From positions 2,294,001 through 2,358,000 of the forward strand of contig NZ_CP136946.1 in NCBI RefSeq assembly GCF_050916355.1: DNA of 64,000 nucleotides, in the 5' to 3' direction. Below, in pieces: positions 44,923 through 53,233 of this stretch (position 1 is its first letter; each line of letters begins with the position of its first letter). A model generated the notes under the pieces. The model was not told the DNA's origin and searched no databases. It saw nothing but the letters and a program-made list of their open reading frames with translations. This stretch comes from Jeongeupia wiesaeckerbachi. Lineage in GTDB: Bacteria; Pseudomonadota; Gammaproteobacteria; Burkholderiales; Chitinibacteraceae. The position numbers and the translations under genes were made by a program.

Positions 44923-44939
44923 TTCAGGAAGTACTGAAA
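44922..44939. promoter_or_regulatory. Dyad at the gbsR start site
   Basis: TTTCAG-GAAGTA-CTGAAA directly after the -10 box; a related CAGGAACTGCTG follows at 44943-44954. Candidate autoregulatory operator of the GbsR/MarR protein. Confidence 0.5.
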
Positions 44940-44956
44940 ATACAGGAACTGCTGGA

Positions 44957-45505
44957 ATGATGTCACCGCTGACCGAACGTTTTGTCCTTCACTTTGGGGA
45001 AATGGGCAGCCGCTGGGGCGTAAACCGCACCGTCGGGCAGATCTATGCCTTGCTGTTTTTGTCGTCGAAACCGCTCAATGCCGACGAGATCGGCGAAGCA
45101 CTTGGTTTTTCACGTTCCAATGTCAGCATGGGCCTGAAAGAGTTGCAGGCCTGGCATCTGGTGCGCTTGCTGCATCAGACAGGCGATCGCCGCGAGTACT
45201 TTGAAACGCCGAAGGACGTCTGGGAGATCTTCCGGACGCTGACTGAGGAAAAACGCAGCCGTGAAATCGAGCCGACGCTGTCGCTGCTGCGCGATGCGCT
45301 GCTCGAGAGCGCGCAGGATGAAGACGAGCGTCATGCCCAGTCGCGCATGCGCGAAATGCACGATCTGATCGAAATGACCACAGGCTGGTTCGATGAGGTG
45401 CAACGCCTGTCGCCAGAGACGCTGCGAAAGCTCATGCAACTGGGCGCCCGCGTGACCAAACTGCTGGAGATGGCCGAGCGCCTTCGCCTCGGCGGCAAGG
45501 AGTAA
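44957..45505 (+). CDS. GbsR/MarR-family transcriptional regulator (182 aa)
   Basis: Winged-helix regulator of the GbsR type: RWGVNRTVGQIYALLFLSSK, then the recognition helix in LGFSRSNVSMGLKELQAW and the wing region RREYFETPKDV; the C-terminal third is helical and probably dimerises. It starts the cyd unit, 2 bp before cydP, and faces a dyad in its own promoter, so it likely controls itself and the bd oxidase. The signal it senses is unknown. Confidence 0.87.
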   Translation: MMSPLTERFVLHFGEMGSRWGVNRTVGQIYALLFLSSKPLNADEIGEALGFSRSNVSMGLKELQAWHLVRLLHQTGDRREYFETPKDVWEIFRTLTEEKRSREIEPTLSLLRDALLESAQDEDERHAQSRMREMHDLIEMTTGWFDEVQRLSPETLRKLMQLGARVTKLLEMAERLRLGGKE

Positions 45506-45507
45506 CG

Positions 45508-45732
45508 ATGAAGCGCAGAACCGGCCTGCCGTTGTGGATGGAGATCACCATCATGCTGTTGATCAAGTGCTTGCTGCTCTATGGTGCTTGGAGACTATGG
45601 TTCTCTGCACCGCTGGCCAAAAAGATGACCGTTCCGGATGCCGCGATCAGCCAGCAGTTGCTGGGGCAACCGGCCGCCACAGAAACCCGCTCAACCGTCC
45701 CTGGAGACAACACGAATGCTACCCGCCGCTGA
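45508..45732 (+). CDS. cydP: Cytochrome bd accessory small protein CydP (74 aa)
   Basis: Small one-pass membrane protein (hydrophobic EITIMLLIKCLLLYGAWRLWF, given as residues about 12-32) with a polar tail, in the position of CydP immediately before cydA in many betaproteobacteria. The role is presumed to be in bd oxidase assembly or activity. AAGGAG precedes the ATG. Its end overlaps the cydA start by 17 bp. Confidence 0.78.
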   Translation: MKRRTGLPLWMEITIMLLIKCLLLYGAWRLWFSAPLAKKMTVPDAAISQQLLGQPAATETRSTVPGDNTNATRR

Positions 45733-47290
45733 TGTGGTGGAGCTCTCGCGGCTGCAATTTGGCCTGACCGCGATGTTCCACTTCCTGTTTGTGCCGCTCA
45801 CGCTGGGCCTGTCCTGGATCCTGGTGATCTGCGAGTCGGTCTATGTGATGACTGGCCAGCAGGTCTACAAGGACATGACCCGCTTCTGGGGCAAGTTGTT
45901 CGGCATCAACTTCGCCATGGGCGTGACGACCGGGATCACGCTCGAGTTCCAGTTCGGCACCAACTGGGCGTATTACTCGCACTATGTGGGCGACATCTTC
46001 GGTGTGCCGCTGGCGATCGAAGGGCTGATGGCGTTCTTCCTTGAGTCGACCTTTGTCGGCCTGTTCTTCTTCGGCTGGGACCGGTTATCGAAAGGCCAGC
46101 ATTTATGCGTGACCTTCCTCGTGGCGCTCGGCTCGAACCTGTCGGCCTTGTGGATTCTGATTGCCAACGGTTGGATGCAGAACCCGGTCGGTGCGGTGTT
46201 CAACCCCGAAACCATGCGGATGGAGCTCGCCAGCCTGGGCGAGGTGTTCTTCAACCCGGTGGCGCAGGTCAAGTTCGTCCATACGGTTGCCGCCGGCTAC
46301 GTTGCCGCGTCGATGTTCGTGCTCGGTGTATCGGCCTGGTATCTGTTGAAGGCGCGTGATACCGGTTTTGCCTTGCGCTCGTTCGCGATCGCGGCCGGCT
46401 TCGGTCTGGCGGCGACCTTGTCGGTGGCCGTGCTCGGCGATGAATCGGGCTATACCGCCGGCGAAGTGCAGAAGGTCAAGATGGCGGCGATCGAGGCCGA
46501 ATGGGAAACCCAGCCGGCACCGGCATCGTTCAACCTGTTCGCGATTCCGGATCAGGAAAACGAGCGCAACCACTACGAGGTGAAGATTCCGTATGTGCTG
46601 GGACTGATTGCCACGCGATCGCTGGACAAGGAAGTCACCGGGATCAAGGACCTGAAGGTCGAGCATGAGGTGCGTATTCGCAGCGGCATGCAGGCCTATG
46701 ATGCGCTGACCAAGATGAAGGCCGGCGACAAGAGCGAGCCCGTCATGGCGCAGTTCGCCGCGCATGAAAAGGATCTGGGTTTCGGTCTGCTGTTGAAAAA
46801 GTACACGCCGAACGTCGTCGACGCGACCGAGGCGCAGATCAAGTCCGCCGCCAACGACACGATCCCGCAGGTTGCGCCGCTGTACTGGTCGTTCCGGGTC
46901 ATGGTCGGCCTTGGCATGTGGTTCCTGTTCATCTTTGCCGCGTCGTTCTACTTCCTGGCGCGCCGCAATCTCGCGCCGCAGCGCTGGCTGCTCAAGCTCG
47001 CCGTCTGGTCGATTCCGCTGCCGTGGATTGCGATCGAGTGCGGCTGGTTCGTTGCCGAATACGGCCGCCAGCCGTGGACGATTTCGGGCATCCTGCCGAC
47101 GCGACTCTCGGCATCGGCGCTGGACGCGAGCCAGTTGCACTTCAGCCTGATCGGCCTGATGGGCATTTATTCGCTGCTGTTCGCGGTCGAGATGTATCTG
47201 ATGCTCAAGTACATCCGCCTCGGCCCGTCGAGCCTGCATACCGGCCGTTATTTCCGCGAAACCACCGCCGCACAGCCGCAATCGGCCTGA
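45716..47290 (+). CDS. cydA: Cytochrome bd ubiquinol oxidase subunit I CydA (524 aa)
   Basis: Quinol-binding subunit with the three haems. Seen: LQFGLTAMFHFLFVPLTLG with the haem ligand His, the segment GRQPW in the quinol loop, and GNP/NPVAQVKFVH with a second haem His. Nine or so membrane segments. The length is that of the short- to mid-Q-loop type. Reduces O2 to water at high affinity with quinol in the inner membrane. ATG at 45716 is preferred (GGAGA upstream), overlapping cydP. Confidence 0.96.
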   Translation: MLPAADVVELSRLQFGLTAMFHFLFVPLTLGLSWILVICESVYVMTGQQVYKDMTRFWGKLFGINFAMGVTTGITLEFQFGTNWAYYSHYVGDIFGVPLAIEGLMAFFLESTFVGLFFFGWDRLSKGQHLCVTFLVALGSNLSALWILIANGWMQNPVGAVFNPETMRMELASLGEVFFNPVAQVKFVHTVAAGYVAASMFVLGVSAWYLLKARDTGFALRSFAIAAGFGLAATLSVAVLGDESGYTAGEVQKVKMAAIEAEWETQPAPASFNLFAIPDQENERNHYEVKIPYVLGLIATRSLDKEVTGIKDLKVEHEVRIRSGMQAYDALTKMKAGDKSEPVMAQFAAHEKDLGFGLLLKKYTPNVVDATEAQIKSAANDTIPQVAPLYWSFRVMVGLGMWFLFIFAASFYFLARRNLAPQRWLLKLAVWSIPLPWIAIECGWFVAEYGRQPWTISGILPTRLSASALDASQLHFSLIGLMGIYSLLFAVEMYLMLKYIRLGPSSLHTGRYFRETTAAQPQSA

Positions 47291-47300
47291 GGAGTGCACG

Positions 47301-48437
47301 ATGATTGATTACGAAACGCTCAAGCTGATCTGGTGGGGGCTGAACGGCGCCTTGCTGATCGGCTTTGCGCTGACTGGCGGCTTCGACCTCGGCACCGCGG
47401 CGCTCTTGCCCTTCGTCGGCAGGAACGACGAGGAGCGCCGGGTCGCGATCAACGCGATCGGCCCGACCTGGGAAGGCAATCAGACCTGGCTGATCACCGC
47501 CGGCGGCGCGATTTTTGCCGCATGGCCGCTGGTGTATGCGGCGGCTTTTTCGGTGTTCTACATCGCCTTCATGTTGCTGCTGTTCGCGCTGTTCCTTCGA
47601 CCGGTCGGTTTCGACTACCGCAGCAAGGTGGCCGATCCGCGCTGGCGCACGACATGGGACTGGGGTTTGTTCGTCGGCGGGCTGGTGCCGGCTATCCTCT
47701 GCGGCGTGGTGATCGGCAACCTGTTTGTCGGGCTGTCGTTCCAGTTCGATGACACGATGCGCGTCAGCTACGGCGCGGGCTTCTTCGCCTTGCTCAACCC
47801 GTTCTCCTTGTTCTGCGGCGTCGTGTCCTTGTCGATGTTGCTGCTGCACGGTGCGACCTTCCTGCACTTGCGTACCGATGCCGAGGTCCAGCGCCGCGCC
47901 CGTACGGCGGTCATTGCCTTCGGCCTGATCACGGCGCTGCTGTTTGCCTTGGGCGGCGTTTGGGTCAAGCAACTGGCCGGGCTGCATCTGGCCGGGGTGG
48001 GCGACGTCAACGGCGTGATCACGCCGCTGTCGAAATCGGTGCAGGTGGGCGAGGGCGGCTGGCTGGCGAACTTCCACGCGTGGCCGCAGGCCTGGCTGGC
48101 GCCGCTGGCCGGTATCGGCGGTGCCTTGCTCGCGACCTTGGCCGGGGCATTGCGCTGGCGCTGGCCGGCCTTCCTCGCCAGCGGGCTGGCGATCACGGGC
48201 ATCATCCTGACGGCCGGACTGGCGCTGTTCCCGTTCGTGCTGCCGTCGTCGCTGGACCTCAATTCCAGCCTGACGGTGTGGGACGCGGTGTCGAGCCAGA
48301 AAACGCTGGGGATTATGCTTGGCGTGGTCATCGTGTTTCTGCCGCTGATCTCGATCTACACCACCTGGGTTTACCGGGTGATGCGCGGCACGGTCACCAT
48401 CGACCGGATCCGCAAAGAAACCCATACAAGCTACTGA
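47301..48437 (+). CDS. cydB: Cytochrome bd ubiquinol oxidase subunit II CydB (378 aa)
   Basis: Second large subunit, about eight membrane segments. Family marks: LIGFALTGGFDLGTAALLPF, RRVAINAIGPTWEGNQTWLI and RPVGFDYRSK. It supports the haem subunit and needs CydX. GGAG before the ATG, 10 bp after cydA. Confidence 0.96.
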   Translation: MIDYETLKLIWWGLNGALLIGFALTGGFDLGTAALLPFVGRNDEERRVAINAIGPTWEGNQTWLITAGGAIFAAWPLVYAAAFSVFYIAFMLLLFALFLRPVGFDYRSKVADPRWRTTWDWGLFVGGLVPAILCGVVIGNLFVGLSFQFDDTMRVSYGAGFFALLNPFSLFCGVVSLSMLLLHGATFLHLRTDAEVQRRARTAVIAFGLITALLFALGGVWVKQLAGLHLAGVGDVNGVITPLSKSVQVGEGGWLANFHAWPQAWLAPLAGIGGALLATLAGALRWRWPAFLASGLAITGIILTAGLALFPFVLPSSLDLNSSLTVWDAVSSQKTLGIMLGVVIVFLPLISIYTTWVYRVMRGTVTIDRIRKETHTSY

Positions 48438-48448
48438 GGAGCCCCACG

Positions 48449-48619
48449 ATGTGGTATTTCGCCTGGATACTGGGCCTCGCCGCGGCGCTGGCTTTTGGCA
48501 TCATCAACGTGATGTGGCTGGAGAGCCACTTCGCTTTCCGCGAGCACTACGAAGACAAGGTCAACGACCGCTTCAAGAACGCCCAAGGCAAGCGCCGGAA
48601 GCGCAAACAACAGAACTGA
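48449..48619 (+). CDS. cydX: Cytochrome bd subunit CydX (56 aa)
   Basis: Begins MWYFAWILGLAAALAFGIIN, nearly the E. coli CydX (YbgT) start, with one membrane segment that packs on CydA. It has a longer cytoplasmic tail than usual, ending in a basic run (GKRRKRKQQN). GAGGAG precedes the ATG, 11 bp after cydB. Confidence 0.93.
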   Translation: MWYFAWILGLAAALAFGIINVMWLESHFAFREHYEDKVNDRFKNAQGKRRKRKQQN

Positions 48620-48631
48620 TGCCGACAAGGC

Positions 48632-48654
48632 AAGCGGGCTTCGGCCCGCTTTTT
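48632..48654 (+). terminator. Terminator of the cyd operon
   Basis: AGCGGGC-TTCG-GCCCGCT with TTTTC tail; a UUCG-type tetraloop. Confidence 0.92.
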
Positions 48655-48803
48655 CATTGCTGGCGACCTCAGCCCACGGTGGCTGCCTCGCATTGGCCGC
48701 AGACTCGACAGATACTGAAACGAGCCGTGTAATCAGAACCGACGGCGGCCCGGCAACGGGTACCGGCTTGGCACGCCGGGTTCCTTGGAACAGGGGGGCG
48801 TAG

Positions 48804-49865
48804 ATGAGGGTATCGAGGCTGATCGGCCTGACCATGCTCGCGGGGGGATTGGCGCCGCTCTACGCCGCCGAGACGGTGTTTTTGCCGACGAGAATCGGTG
48901 TCGACGACGTCGAGGTCTTGTTCGTCAATCGAGGCGAAACGCCGGAGACCTTCGTGCCGCCGGCACAGCTGGTATGCCCCGGCGGAATCGATTGCAGTGC
49001 GAGCGAGCAGACGCCGCTGCAGTTGCCGCCTGCATCGGCCAAAGTCGTCCGCTACCGGCTGGTCCCGGATACCGCAGCGGTCGACCAGCAGGTCGCCGAG
49101 GCGCCACCGCAATTGGCACCGGACTGGCAGATCCGCAATACCTCGCTGGCCGATTACAAGCCGCAGCGATTCTCGGCCTATGAGCCGATGTTCATCGTCG
49201 TCGATCCTTCCCTCGACGATGCGCGCTTCCAGTTCAGCTTCAAATACCAGTTCTTTGATCCGGAGAACGACTACGTTCAGCGCCATCCCTGGCTGGCCGG
49301 ATTGCGTTTCGCCTATACCCAGACATCGCTTTGGGATATCGGCGAGGACTCCAGCCCCTTCTTCGATACCAGCTATCAGCCCGAGTTCTATTACGAGCAG
49401 GCCAATGTCCTGGTGCTGCCCGGGGTCCGCCGCACCGATGTGGCTATCGGCTACCGTCATGAATCGAATGGTCAGGGGGGCGATGCATCAAGAAGCCTGA
49501 ACCAGCTGTTTATCAGGCCGAGCTTTCTGTTCGGCGATCAGCTGCGCTGGAATCTGCTGTTCCAGCCGATGATCTACACCTATCTGGGCAGTCTTTCGGA
49601 CAATCCGGATATCGCCGATTACCGTGGCTACGTCGATTGGCGTTTGCGGGCTGGCGATACGCAGGGCTGGATGATTTCAACGCTGGCGCGTCTTGGCAAA
49701 GGGGGAAAGGGCGGTGTCGAGCTGAACCTGAGCTATCCGTTACGGGCCTTCGCCGGGATGGATCTGTATGCTTATCTGCAGTACTGGAACGGCTACGGCG
49801 AGAGCCTGCGCACCTATGACGAAAACACGCAGAGCCTGCGTTTCGGTGTGAGCTTCACCCGCTGA
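48804..49865 (+). CDS. pldA: Outer membrane phospholipase A PldA (353 aa)
   Basis: Beta-barrel phospholipase A1. The active-site block YRHESNGQGGDASRSLNQLF holds the catalytic His-x-Ser pair and the following Asn (SLNQ), as in OMPLA. A signal peptide (LIGLTMLAGGLAPLYAAE) is followed by a 90-residue non-barrel N-terminal domain, longer than in E. coli (289 aa total), and a C-terminal barrel. It removes misplaced phospholipids from the outer leaflet; calcium-dependent dimer. Single gene. Confidence 0.9.
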   Translation: MRVSRLIGLTMLAGGLAPLYAAETVFLPTRIGVDDVEVLFVNRGETPETFVPPAQLVCPGGIDCSASEQTPLQLPPASAKVVRYRLVPDTAAVDQQVAEAPPQLAPDWQIRNTSLADYKPQRFSAYEPMFIVVDPSLDDARFQFSFKYQFFDPENDYVQRHPWLAGLRFAYTQTSLWDIGEDSSPFFDTSYQPEFYYEQANVLVLPGVRRTDVAIGYRHESNGQGGDASRSLNQLFIRPSFLFGDQLRWNLLFQPMIYTYLGSLSDNPDIADYRGYVDWRLRAGDTQGWMISTLARLGKGGKGGVELNLSYPLRAFAGMDLYAYLQYWNGYGESLRTYDENTQSLRFGVSFTR

Positions 49866-49936
49866 GGCGGCGATGCTAAAGTCATGGTTTGCACCAAAAT
49901 GGTGAATGTTGCGGCGTCACGCCGCCTTGTCGACCC

Positions 49937-51091
49937 ATGCGAACCCTGATCGATCCAACCCGCTGGCCCCGCCGCCTGTCCCGTTTCGTCCCGCCGCCGC
50001 CGACGGTCGGCCACCTTGAGCGCTGGCGCGCTGTCGGCTTTGCCCTACTGGCGATCCTGATCTGCGGACTGGTCACACATGCCTTGCTCGGCCCGGCTTT
50101 GTTGCCCTGGCTGGTCGCCTCGATGGGGGCAGCCTCGGTCATTCTCTTTGCCATGCCGAGCAGCCCGGTCGGGCAGCCGTGGGCGCTGATCGGCGGCCAG
50201 ATGCTGTCGGCGCTGATCGGAGTGGCGAGTCTGCGCTGGCTGGGCGCGTGGCTGCCGATCGAATTCATCGCTGCGCTGGCGGTCGGGCTGTCGATCGCTG
50301 CGATGCTGTATGCGCGTTGTCTGCATCCGCCGGGTGGGGCGACCGCGCTGACCGCGGTGCTCGGTGGCGATGCGGTGACCCATCTTGGTTTTGGTTTTGT
50401 CTGGATGCCGGTGCTGGTGAATGCGCTGATCCTGCTGGCGGTCGCCTTGATTGCCAACAACAGCGTGCGTGGCCGCCGATACCCGCTGGCACGTGCACAC
50501 GAGAATCCACATGGCACGCGAGATCCGTTGCCGACCGCGCGCGTTGGCCTGCGCGAGGATGACCTGAACGCTGCGATGCGCGAACTCGGTGAGGTGGTCG
50601 ACGTCAGCGCCGAAGAGCTGGGCAATATCGTGGCGCGGGCCGAACGGCATGCCTACGCGCGCCAGTGGGGGGAGCTTGACTGTGGTCAGCTGATGTCACG
50701 CGATCTGGTCGTCCTGCCGTGCGGAGCACTGGCGAGTGAAGCATGGGCGCTGCTGCGGCGACACCGGATTGGCGCCTTGCCGGTGGTCGATACTGACAGT
50801 GGTCGCGTTGCCGGCATCATTGCCTTGGTCGACTTCCTCAAGCACATCGAGGCCGATGCCGAACTGGCCTTGCCGCAACACCGGCACCCAGCGCTGACGG
50901 TGGATGGCTTGATGAGCCGGCATCCGGTGACCGTGCCGCACACAACACCGGTGCGCGAACTCGTACCGTTGATGGCCGATCGTGGCCTGCATCGTTTACC
51001 GGTGGTCGATGAGGGCGGCCGGCTCGTCGGCATGGTGACGCAGTCGGACCTGATTGCCGCGCTGTCGCAGCATGGCACCTCGGGCGCCTGA
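49937..51091 (+). CDS. HPP-family membrane protein with two CBS domains (384 aa)
   Basis: N-terminal HPP domain of four or five membrane segments with the signature LHPPGGATALTAVLGG, then a cytoplasmic part with two CBS domains (about 235-290 beginning CGQLMSRDLVVLP, and 310-375 with VDGLMSRHPVTVP). CBS pairs usually bind adenine nucleotides. HPP proteins are poorly known; some are linked to nitrite transport. ATG at 49937 is chosen because no good ribosome site or homology supports earlier starts, yet its own ribosome site is weak. Confidence 0.85.
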   Translation: MRTLIDPTRWPRRLSRFVPPPPTVGHLERWRAVGFALLAILICGLVTHALLGPALLPWLVASMGAASVILFAMPSSPVGQPWALIGGQMLSALIGVASLRWLGAWLPIEFIAALAVGLSIAAMLYARCLHPPGGATALTAVLGGDAVTHLGFGFVWMPVLVNALILLAVALIANNSVRGRRYPLARAHENPHGTRDPLPTARVGLREDDLNAAMRELGEVVDVSAEELGNIVARAERHAYARQWGELDCGQLMSRDLVVLPCGALASEAWALLRRHRIGALPVVDTDSGRVAGIIALVDFLKHIEADAELALPQHRHPALTVDGLMSRHPVTVPHTTPVRELVPLMADRGLHRLPVVDEGGRLVGMVTQSDLIAALSQHGTSGA

Positions 51092-51168
51092 ATATCACAG
51101 GTCCCGGGTCACACCGATGCTGAACCGTTGGCTAGGGCTTCTCTTACGAAATTGTTGCGCCAGCGCAA

Positions 51169-51196
51169 TTGCACCGATCCTGTTCTTGGGTATGAT
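51169..51196 (+). promoter_or_regulatory. Sigma-70 promoter of the lipoprotein gene
   Basis: TTGCAC, 16-bp spacer, TATGAT; start site near 51203, about 60 bp before the ATG. Confidence 0.65.
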
Positions 51197-51264
51197 GTTT
51201 GTACATTCTGTAACAAGCCGTTTGAATTCCCGGATGGGTTTACCGGCGCCGACAAGGAGATCCA

Positions 51265-51882
51265 ATGCGTTATCTGAAGCAGACCGGATTGATGCTGTTG
51301 ATGGCCGCAGGATTGAGTGCATGTGACAAGGGCGGCAGCAGCGATGAAACCGTCGTGAAGGTCGATCAGGCTGAGATCGTCAATGCGCTCAATAGCGAGT
51401 TGTATACCGCTGAGCGCAGCTGCATTCCGATGCCGGTACGTTTTGCCGAACCGGTCGACAAGGATTATGCCAAATTGACCGAGCCGAACGGCGCGCAACT
51501 GGCTGCGCTGGTCAAGGTCGGCTTGATCAAGGCGGTGAAGGCTGACGGTGGCAAGATCGAGTTCGAGCCGACTGATGCCGGTCGCGAGGTCTATACCGGC
51601 CTGGCCGATCCTGCCGGCCCGGGGTTCTGCAGTGGCTCGCTCGAGGTCGACAAGATCGTCGAGGACAAGACCGACGAGGAGCGTAGCGACTTCCGCCGCC
51701 ATCATGTCCGTTATACCTACAAGATCACCTCGCCGGCGGCTTGGCAGGCCGATGCGGATATTCAGACCAGTTATCCCGAATTTGCCAAGCTGACCACTGG
51801 TGCAGGCAAGACCGAGTTCACCGCGGTCATCGAAAGCCGCGGCCAAGGCTGGCGGATCGATTCGCTTGGGGACACCAAGTAA
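51265..51882 (+). CDS. Hypothetical lipoprotein (205 aa)
   Basis: No family recognised. Lipoprotein signal with lipobox LSAC (MLLMAAGLSACDKGG). Asp directly after Cys is the +2 inner membrane retention signal in enterics, so it may stay in the inner membrane. The body is acidic, with two more Cys (RSCIPMP and GFCSGS) that could pair, and ends in a mixed alpha/beta stretch (ADIQTSYPEF, GWRIDSLGD). AAGGAG before the ATG. Single gene with terminator. Confidence 0.75.
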   Translation: MRYLKQTGLMLLMAAGLSACDKGGSSDETVVKVDQAEIVNALNSELYTAERSCIPMPVRFAEPVDKDYAKLTEPNGAQLAALVKVGLIKAVKADGGKIEFEPTDAGREVYTGLADPAGPGFCSGSLEVDKIVEDKTDEERSDFRRHHVRYTYKITSPAAWQADADIQTSYPEFAKLTTGAGKTEFTAVIESRGQGWRIDSLGDTK

Positions 51883-51897
51883 GGCCGCCTAACCCCT

Positions 51898-51931
51898 AAA
51901 AAAAGCCCGTCGGATGACGGGCTTTTTTTTT
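51898..51931. terminator. Bidirectional terminator, lipoprotein / EAL-HDOD genes
   Basis: AAAAAAAGCCCGTC-GGAT-GACGGGC followed by T9. A G9 run comes directly after (51932-51940). Confidence 0.92.
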
Positions 51932-51946
51932 GGGGGGGGGCGCGAA

Positions 51947-53167
51947 TCAGAGATCCAGCTCCTCAACCCAGCTCATTGCGTTGATGTGCGAACGGTTGAG
52001 CACATCGGCGGTGATCTGCAGCTGCTCGGTCAGACGCGGTACTTCGGACATGTCCGGGTCTTCGCAAGCCTCGGCCAGTTCGAGGAACGGGCCGTAGACG
52101 CCACTGCGGTTGATCAGCGCATCGCAGATATTTTCCGGCAGGATCAGTGTTTCCAGTACCTTTTCCATCGGCATGTCGAGCAGGACATCGAGGAGCGAGA
52201 ACATGCCGACGATGAAGAGGTTGTCCTTCTCCTGACCATCGAGATAGTGGCTGCCAAGCAGCTCAACCAGTCGGCCGCGCGTAACGGCGGTTTTCAGCAG
52301 CGCCGGCGGCGAGCCGCTTTCGGCCGCAGCAGTGACCAGCAGCAGCGTCAGCCAGCGATACAGCTTCTGGTAGCCGAGGATGGTCACTGCGTGACGGAAC
52401 GACTGGATTTCGCACGACAGACCAAAACCGGCCGAATTGATGTAACGCAGCAGCTTGAACGACAGCGCAACGTCGCACTTGAGCGCATTCTCGATATCGC
52501 GAATTTCTGCGTTGTTGCGCAGCATATTCAGCAGGTTGAGGATGTTGGCGTAGCTCGGGTGTATGACCTTTGCCGATAGCGTTTCCGGGCGGGCGAAGTA
52601 GTAGCCCTGGAAGCAGTCGAAGCCGATCTCCAGGCATTGCTTGAATTCGGCCTTGGTTTCAACTTTCTCGGCGACCTGCAACGTCGGGAACTTGCGCAGC
52701 TCGTGCGACAGTGCCGGCACTTGCGGCATGCCGAGCATCTGGATATCGAGCTTGATGTAGTTGGCATGCTCGACGAAATGTATGCTTTCCTGCGTCAGCA
52801 CAAAATCATCGAGTGCAATACCGAAACCCTGGGCGCGCAGGCTTTGCAGCCGCTGCAACAGCTCGGGAGAGGGCTGGGTCGACTCGACAACCTCTAGAAC
52901 GACGCGCTGCGGTTGCAGCAGCTCGAGGAAGTTGCTCTCGAGCATCGATTCGGCCACGTTGATGAAGGCAAGCTTGCCCCCAACCAGCCAGTCGGTGCCC
53001 ATATTGGTCAGCGTGTTGACCAGCACGTTCGTGCTGGCCTGCATGTCGCTGGTGAATTCGGCGCTTTGCGCGTCCTTATCCAACCGGAACAGCAGCTCAT
53101 AGCCGATGATTTGCTGTTGCCGGTTGAGAATCGGTTGGCGGCCAATGAATGCGTGATCTTGCGTCAT
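51947..53167 (-). CDS. EAL/HDOD domain signalling protein (406 aa)
   Basis: N-terminal EAL-like domain (FIGRQPILNRQQQIIGYELLFR) with ELL at the EAL position and several usual catalytic acids missing, so it is probably not an active c-di-GMP phosphodiesterase. C-terminal HDOD domain from about residue 205 (CDVALSFKLLRYINSAGFG). This is the YuxH/CdgJ type, linked to motility control. ATG at 53167 is preferred to a GTG four codons earlier. It follows cheA by 66 bp on the same strand and may belong to the same operon. Confidence 0.88.
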   Translation of the reverse strand: MTQDHAFIGRQPILNRQQQIIGYELLFRLDKDAQSAEFTSDMQASTNVLVNTLTNMGTDWLVGGKLAFINVAESMLESNFLELLQPQRVVLEVVESTQPSPELLQRLQSLRAQGFGIALDDFVLTQESIHFVEHANYIKLDIQMLGMPQVPALSHELRKFPTLQVAEKVETKAEFKQCLEIGFDCFQGYYFARPETLSAKVIHPSYANILNLLNMLRNNAEIRDIENALKCDVALSFKLLRYINSAGFGLSCEIQSFRHAVTILGYQKLYRWLTLLLVTAAAESGSPPALLKTAVTRGRLVELLGSHYLDGQEKDNLFIVGMFSLLDVLLDMPMEKVLETLILPENICDALINRSGVYGPFLELAEACEDPDMSEVPRLTEQLQITADVLNRSHINAMSWVEELDL

Positions 53168-53233
53168 CGTTATGTCCACGTGCTGGCGAGTTGGCTGCCA
53201 TTGTATCAGCGAGTGCTGATTCTTATCGTCCCG

